Below, piece by piece: positions 57,401 through 64,000 of a stretch of 64,000 bases of DNA (position 1 is the first letter of the stretch; each line of letters opens with the position of its first letter). The stretch is taken from NCBI GenBank assembly GCA_949361645.1, contig OX442418.1:11442632-11506631 (forward strand), written 5' to 3'. A program made the translations under genes and the position numbers. The notes beneath the pieces are model-generated. The model was given only the letters and a program-made list of their open reading frames with translations. It did not search any database and was not told where the DNA came from. Origin of the DNA: Spongilla lacustris (lineage: Eukaryota > Porifera > Demospongiae > Spongillida > Spongillidae).

Positions 57401-57861
57401 TAATCCTATTACGTAATACCCAGGTTCCCCCATGCTACAGAAATTACTAGCATCAGCGAACTACTCTTGCGTTCTCCTACTGCTAGGCCCTGCACTTAAC
57501 TAGCCATTTTATCAATTGTCTAACGAATAGTTGTGAACGCGCACTGTTAATTGGTTTCTTATCCAATGATGGTCTATACCAGCCTCACTGTATGCGCTTC
57601 CTGCATAGGAAACGTCAGCTTATCAACCTTTTCATGGCTGTAAAGGGTCACCGGGACAGGTGTTGGATTTATCAACTGCACGGTCGTTTTACACCCCGGA
57701 AGTAGGATACAGAGTGAGCAACCATAGTGTTACACCACATATGTTCAAATAGACCAACGTGACCCGGAAAGTATACGTCTGACATCAGGTCTACAGGAAG
57801 CTGAACTTGATATTGAGCAGAAATAAGAACTTTTCCCTTAATGTTTAATCTCCAGGGAAAA

Positions 57862-58088
57862 ATCCTTATTTAAGGATGCCATTATCCTTAAATAAGGATC
57901 GTCTTTTGCATTGCATACTTTTGCTAACCAAGCAAATTAGATAACATAAATGCTATTGGTCAATTGTATACTGATTAGCCTCCATAACAAACTGTAAATG
58001 ATATCAATATGATCAATGTCCATATTTTAAAACAGGGATGAAGTGGCACATCCTTATTTAAGGATTGACACCATCCTTAAATAAGGAT
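57862..58088. repeat. Twin hairpins from a 16-bp motif
   Basis: ATCCTTATTTAAGGAT and its reverse complement form a hairpin at 57862-57899. The same pair recurs at 58050-58088. The 150 bp between them is AT-rich and non-coding, so the whole may be a MITE with compound ends. Confidence 0.85.
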
Positions 58089-58653
58089 CACAACAGTAGA
58101 GGTTATTGACCTAAAAAACCATAGTGGTTTTAAAACTCTTGATTTTCTTTGATAGTCTGTTAACCCAGCTATGCTCACAACCTAATTCGTTGAAAAAAAT
58201 AACTTTTGGTTAATAAGTTATGAGCATTTACATCATAACACTTCAAAATTAATATCAAGCGTTTGTATAATGACGCGTACGTGTACTGATGCTATCTTCT
58301 GGTCAAACGCCAGCGTGGATGTATCCCTATAGCCTCGCTGAAACCAGTGCATGACCACGTGCACTACATGTGGTTGCGCTCCATTGAACACACTGAGTGT
58401 GCTTTCTATTCCTATCATTTCATGCATACAGTACCAGGGCATGTACAATGGTCGATGGGGGGGGGGGGGGGGGGGGGGGGGGGGTTTACGGGAGATGTAG
58501 GAAGCGTTGTAAATTCTTAGCCCCAATTAATCAGACTCGAGGGGACCACCTAGGCCTACTGTTGCTGCCGCCACAGATTATGGAATTACGGTCACCTAGC
58601 TACACATGTATAGATAGGCCTAGTGGCCCGCCTACATGTACGTCCCATCCATA

Positions 58654-59035
58654 GGGGAGGAGTGGGTTAGTTGAGCCACTGGGTTAGTTGAGCCACCCCC
58701 TGTTTTAGCTCCATGAAGAAACATAATTGAATTATGTTAACATATATTGGCATTAAGTGTTATGACTAGCTTTTTGTCCTACTTTAGGATTTTGTTTTAG
58801 TATTCATCAGAATGTGAAATTCAAAAATAAGAATTTTGATGATCAGAGTGAAATTCTGTTTTTACGGTTTGTGCGCTCATAATTTCTACACAATGACTAT
58901 ATTCTTGTTTCAGTCTTGGGTGTTTGAAAGTACATGTATGCAGCTATATTTATGTTTATAATGAATTCTATACTTAGCTTCCTTTTTATACAACTTAGAT
59001 AGTTACAGGAAAAGTTAGTAGTGGGGTTAGTTGAG
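58654..59035. mobile_element. 3'-truncated copy of the TTAGTTGAGCC TIR element
   Basis: It starts after TA with GGGGAGGAGTGGGTTAGTTG and follows the element at 15697 closely for about 380 bp, then diverges at GGGTTAGTTGAGGGTCC. The right end is missing. Confidence 0.85.
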
Positions 59036-59456
59036 GGTCCGTGTATAAAACCGCCAACTATTTTTTCAATTGTTCGATAAATTGAAAATTACTATTTTGA
59101 CGTACTAGTTGCAAATTTTGGTCGATTTCCATATATTTCGCTAAGAGAATAATTGATTTTTGTGTGACGTTTACAATTTTAAAATTTCAAATTAAATTAG
59201 AAAATTGAAATATTCAATCACGGTTTCGCGCAACTGTTGTTTGATTTATCATTTTTCATTATGGATTAATTCTTTTCTCTTTGGAATGGAACCGACTCAA
59301 CCGACTCTTTGACATGGAACCCTCCCCCTCTATAACGGCCGTTATTTTGGGAACGAGTGTTCGAATGAATCTTGCTTTATAGTCCTCAGTCTGTGACTGT
59401 CGAGTCAAAATCGTACCGTTAAAGACGGAGCTGCCTGATGAAAGACCACAGAAACG

Positions 59457-59664
<208 letters not shown>

Positions 59665-60790
59665 ACACACATCCACACGCATACGGACTACACACGGCGA
59701 CGCACGCAAACTCACACATGCTCAAAGAGAAATACACATACATATGTTTGGCAGACAAGCGAAGGTACTTCCTCTTACGCGGAACTTTATCACAACCTTG
59801 TTTGGGCCATATTTCCAGAACATTTGCCATCGTTACTTGAAATATCATGCCGCGGGCCTGGGGGTGTTCATGTATACTATAAAGTTCAGACAGCGTTAAC
59901 GTTGACACTAAAGAGAATATCTGTAGACTTCGTCGGCGGGTACCGCGGTATCACGAAATGGGAGTTCCATAATGTTATGTGACCGCATGCATTCCATTGA
60001 GCAGCACTTATTATTTTAATAGATTCAACATGTACCTAAAATAGTGTTGGTAGTATTGCATCTAACTTTCATTATCTATAGTACAGATATCCCCATGCAT
60101 TTATAAGATCAAAACCATGCGCATAATAATAAACCAGAGATTGATGATCTGTGCAGTTTTTCTTCTAGCTTGCATGTGAGATGCCAAACCATATATGAAT
60201 TTTATAAAAACAGCATGCAAGCAATATCATCATTGTATAGCAATCATTTGTAGTGGCATCATTAATAAAATGCATGCATGGATCTATGTGGCACCGGCAT
60301 GCAACATACTTGAAAATCGTTCTGTTAAGGTTATGTAAAGAAGTAAGGAATTTCTAAAGGAATTGCTATTGTTGTTGCAAATGTTGAGGTGAATACTTTC
60401 GAATTCAGGGAATGACATGCGAAAGTTATGATTCCGTTATTCACACAAGTAATCTCTGTCCATCGTATCCAAACATACTCTCGCATGTGAGGTGTCCACC
60501 ATATGGCTCAAAATGGGTTGCAGCAGTTTCTGGTTCCAGAATGATGCTACGTAATGAGTCGTTTTGTAGGAATTGCATCATGCATAAATGGTGTTAATAC
60601 ATGCATGCTGCAGCACGCGATGGTGTTTCATTGTAATACAATAAACTCTTCTGCAGTATATACAATAAGCTAAACGTGATCCATGTCGAGATCACCACCA
60701 AGTTTGCATATCAGGGAGTGATGGCCAAGGTGATCCAGTGAATGGTTAGGGCAATATATGCATGCGTGTAGATCCTTCTGAGACACCAAT
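59665..60790. other. Non-coding stretch
   Basis: No supported gene. The short frame at 60412-60597 has no recognised domain, and the rest is AT-rich with frequent GCATGC-type words. Confidence 0.5.
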
Positions 60791-60796
60791 GCCTAG

Positions 60797-61800
60797 CTAC
60801 CACTTCAAAGCAATTTGAAATTCATTGGGCTCAAGGTGGGACTGTGATCCAGGTGAGGGTATTACAGATAACCATGATGATATGGAGTGTAGATGAGCAT
60901 TATGCAGAGTTGTACAGTTCCATGAACTGATGATCTTTGAGCTTGGAAGACTGAACCCTTTGCCCATGCAGCACTGAGTCTGTGATGTCAATGGCTGAGA
61001 TGGTGTCAGATGTAGAAAGGATGACATCATAAAGCTGGATTGAATGATTGAGGTGCCGATCATCTGTAAATCCCTGGCCAGATGCACTCAAAGAGGCTAT
61101 GTAAGCAGCTGAGGAATGATGTGACAAGGAACGAAGGCCTTGTCCTCCCCTGTTGAGGATTAACTGGGTCTGTAAGCAATAGAGGTACATTCTGAAAAGC
61201 ATTGCCAGACGTCATCATCATACCCCTTCAATGCTTCTGCTACCAAGGACGGAGGTGTGGATCAGGTTAAATGGACCAGTTTGCTGAAGCTGCCACAATG
61301 TCGTAGAAGAAGCAAGCCCACTTGTGGGTCAACCACTCCAACTTACTCAAGATGAGTAAGTAGCTTACCAGCTTTTTCCCGCTTCTGAGCCACAAAATTG
61401 GCACGGAAGTTGTCATCACCAATAGCGGCACCAAGGATCTCGATATTTGGTACAATGGACCTCTTCATGTCTGGAGGGAATGTGCTGAGATCACTCTTGC
61501 TAAAAAGCTCACACTTTGATGTGTTGAGGAACAGACCCAAAGGTGGTCCTTGGCTATGTAGGATGGAGATGACCTGCTTCACTGCTTGTGAGGGTCCAGC
61601 TACAACACCGTCATCTATGTAATTATAGGCCGTTGCAGGTAGGGTCCACTCCAATGGTAGATATAATCTTCTGCAGCACCAAACAAAATAGGAGAGGACC
61701 TAGGGGATCCCCCTGCTGAACACCCATCTCTGAGGTGATGATACCCATTTGGTGGAACAGAACTGGGTGTTGCCCATAACACCAGTGAGCCCATATTAAA
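60797..61800 (-). pseudogene. LINE-type reverse transcriptase fragment
   Basis: Minus-strand frames carry GVQQGDPLGPLLF (about 61690-61730), YIDDGVVAGPSQAVKQ with the YxDD catalytic motif (about 61590-61630), PPLGLFLNTSKCELFS, EILGAAIGDDNF and, after a gap, QLILNRGGQGLRSLSHHSSA with AYIASLSASG and SSWLSVIPSPG. These are RT motifs from the QGDPLGP block to the thumb and connection of the family whose C-terminal tails recur in this window. Frame changes near 61655, 61340-61205 and 61000 show decay. Confidence 0.8.
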
Positions 61801-61934
61801 TAATACTAATAATCATTATTTTATATAACTTTATTATTTTTACATATACCACTTATTATATACAATATGCAAGTAATCTAACTTCTCATGCTTGAGTATA
61901 GATAGAGTCCTGGACAGGTATTATATGCAGACTG

Positions 61935-62545
61935 GTGATAGCTTTGGAAAGGGACCAGCACATTCTCACTGCAAGGCGATTTGGTATCCGTCTTTCATTC
62001 TTTCAATTTTTTCCCCTGGGCAACGGGATGTTTTGGGTCTCACCCTCTTTTGTTTCATCCCTTAGGCATGATGACTGCCTTAACTTATTGTACCAGGCAT
62101 GGTTCCTGGATGATGGGGTTTTAGCTGGGACCATAAGTAAGCACTGCTCACTGCACTCACCGACATGGCCCCCTCATGAAAGCCTCTCACTCTCCCAACC
62201 TGGATATCCTTTGTGCTCATATTGGTGGCTATATCCACTGTGCCAAATTAATTGCCTCCAAGCGGGTTGAGGCCTTAAAGTTGCTTTCCAAGCTTGACAA
62301 TGTTGCCATCATTGACCCCCAAAAGGTTTTCAACCTACTTCGTTTGTGTGGTAGTTTTTGTAGACTCCCCCCAGCATCACCCCTCTCTGTCGCATCACTG
62401 GATCAAGCATGCACCACATCAGGGGTATTGTGTGTGGTGCCAAAGGTGCCTCATCCCCAAAGAGGACTAGGGACGAGGCAGTTCAATTCTTGTTTGGGTG
62501 CCCGGTTTTTCTATGAAGAGTGTCATGACAGCACGGGGGTGTAAT
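61935..62545 (+). pseudogene. LINE-type reverse transcriptase fragment, opposite orientation
   Basis: FLDDGVLAG (about 62104-62130) is the YxDD-type motif. It is followed by SPNLDILCAHIGG, LIASKRVEALKLLSKLDNVA and DPQKVFNLLRLCGSFCRL in another frame. The same protein region as at 60797-61800, so two copies lie tail to tail. Frameshifted. Confidence 0.75.
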
Positions 62546-62639
62546 TTGACACTGGATTCGGCTTCCAGGTGGAAATTTCAACCTGGAACAGCCTTGTCGT
62601 CATTTTCACCCTAAACCTCGTAATGCTGCTAACGTTATT

Positions 62640-62960
62640 CTAACATAACAGTATAGGCTCCACAGCTCAAGCAGCAGAAGCCTGCAAGCATAGGGCTTAT
62701 GACCCCAAATGCAATGAAGCTAGGGTGGGTGGGTGTCCCTATGGTAGTTGAGACCTATGGGAATTGGTGGAATGAGGCTAGAAACACATATTCCTGCCTA
62801 GCTACTTGCTTGCCATTGGCTCATCTAAATCTACTAAAGAGCAGCCTTGTCTACGAAATATTCAGCAAACTTAATCTCACCTTGACCGGGTCCATCATGA
62901 GAGCTGTTATGGCCCTTACTCTCATAGCTGAAACTATTTTTAACCTTAGATTTTTTATTT
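62640..62960 (+). pseudogene. LINE C-terminal fragment
   Basis: KLGWVGVPMVVETYGNWWNE followed by a SCLATCLPLAHL segment and IFSKLNLTLTGSIMRAVM; diverged from the other tails but in the same order. Confidence 0.7.
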
Positions 62961-63064
62961 TATACATAAAGAAGAAAAAAACATTATTATCATAATTATA
63001 GCAGCAATACTATTACTACAAGCAAACACAGCAGCAGTATTATGTATTACATATCACAATAGGT

Positions 63065-64000
63065 CTACAGTTCAACTCTAAACCTGCTAATTAAGTTAAC
63101 TGGAACATTTCTTCTGGACAGGATTGCCCTAGCTACTGACCTCACTAATGAGATATTCAACCACCCATAATTCTCTGTCAAGACCTTTGCCTTAGGGCAG
63201 TGCAGGGAGATCGAGTGGATGGAAGCTAATCTAGTGAAGGTGTTCTGGGCCTCTTTGCCCCAGTTCTCATAAGATTCCACTGCCAGAGGAATACATACCC
63301 ACCCTAGCTCCTGACACATTGGGTCATTGGATGAGTACTTTTGGTACTCTGCTATGTAGGCTGCAACATCATGCAAAGTGGCAGGAGTGAGTGGTGAGGC
63401 AACAGTAACATCGAAGGCTTGTGGTTTTGTCCTTTCCCAAGCATTAACTAGCACATCATAATTACTCTGGACTCTCGAAAGGCCTTGACCAACCTCCACT
63501 CTTACAGATAGATGATGACAGAACTCTGCAAAGATTTTTTTGCAGGCGATTGTGTCTGATGACAACATCCCTACCATGTCTGCATGATACTGCATGATGT
63601 CCAAGAGGATCCAAAGTGATATCTGGGCAGAATGGGCACACGATTGAATAGAAGAGTTCATACCTAGCCACCACATCACTACAATTTGAAACTTGGCTGG
63701 ATCAAGTGGCAAGCCCAACCCTAACGTGGGGACAACTGAAAGCCATGAACTAGCATGAGGAGCAGAGGCAGAGAAAAGTCCCGCCTTATTGGCAGGAGAG
63801 GAAGTCATCATGATAGACTGATTGTGAGATAGATGATCATCCAACTTCTTGCACAATGCATGCTGGGAGAAAGGAGAGAACAAAACAGACTCCACTGTGA
63901 TGGCCTCTGTCAGGAGCATTGAACCCACTAAAACCTGAAGAAGGCAGAGATGATATGAAGGCAGCACATGAGTGATAAGATAAAGAATGAAAGCCAAGTC
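63065..64000 (-). pseudogene. LINE-type retroelement C-terminal region, longest copy
   Basis: An open minus-strand frame of about 310 residues runs from the window edge. It reads ARLLS-type and SSWLSVVPTLGLGLPLDPAK segments, VMWWLGMN, LSVRVEVGQGL, FDVTVASPLTPATL, ELGWVCIPLAVESYENWG, FTRLASIHSISL and YGWLNISLVRSVARAIL. The Cys/His part (CPFCPDITLDPLGHHAVSC, RHGRDVVIRHNRL) sits in another frame at 63540-63674, so compensating frameshifts are present. It probably starts beyond the window. Confidence 0.75.

Overview
The window comes from a eukaryotic, almost certainly animal, genome. Its genes have many short exons with GT..AG introns, it is full of microsatellites and minisatellites, and it carries remnants of LINEs, a Gypsy element and several terminal-inverted-repeat or foldback DNA elements. 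A marine invertebrate such as a sponge is a plausible source, but no rRNA or other marker is present and I cannot name the species.

The core is a cluster of microsomal cytochrome P450 genes of the CYP46 (cholesterol 24-hydroxylase-like) type, all on the + strand with the same intron positions and phases. Copy A (901-2284) is a decayed fragment of exons 2-6. Copy B (21277-38658) is a complete 14-exon gene (515 aa) whose intron 4 has been inflated to 10.4 kb by two palindromic elements. Copy C (39394-46114) is a compact complete 14-exon gene (510 aa). Copy D (53756-54703) shows exons 1-4 only; the rest lies beyond the window or is lost. A two-exon gene for a small secreted protein lies on the - strand at 4092-4746.

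Layout: 1-2.5 kb, LINE tail and P450 copy A; 4.1-4.7 kb, secreted protein; 5.0-6.4 kb, retroelement remnant; 11.0-14.2 kb, a 22-bp satellite array of about 3.2 kb; 15.7-16.6 kb, a TIR element; 17.5-20.6 kb, minisatellites plus a decayed element related to the foldbacks; 21.3-38.7 kb, P450 copy B with its foldback insertion at 22.5-31.9 kb; 39.4-46.1 kb, P450 copy C; 46.4-48.4 kb, four LINE 3' fragments; 52-53.3 kb, two foldback MITEs; 53.8-54.7 kb, P450 copy D; 55.7-57.4 kb, Gypsy pol remnant interrupted by a TIR element; 60.8-64.0 kb, LINE fragments in both orientations.

The most unusual signals are: (1) the 8.5-kb foldback element in intron 4 of copy B, with arms carrying proline-rich repeats that look derived from a transposon ORF; (2) tandem arrays in copy B that begin or end at exon-intron boundaries (introns 6, 9 and 13), so that repeat units carry copies of the splice-site region; and (3) GT arrays kept just upstream of the same 3' splice sites in paralogous introns 5 and 8.
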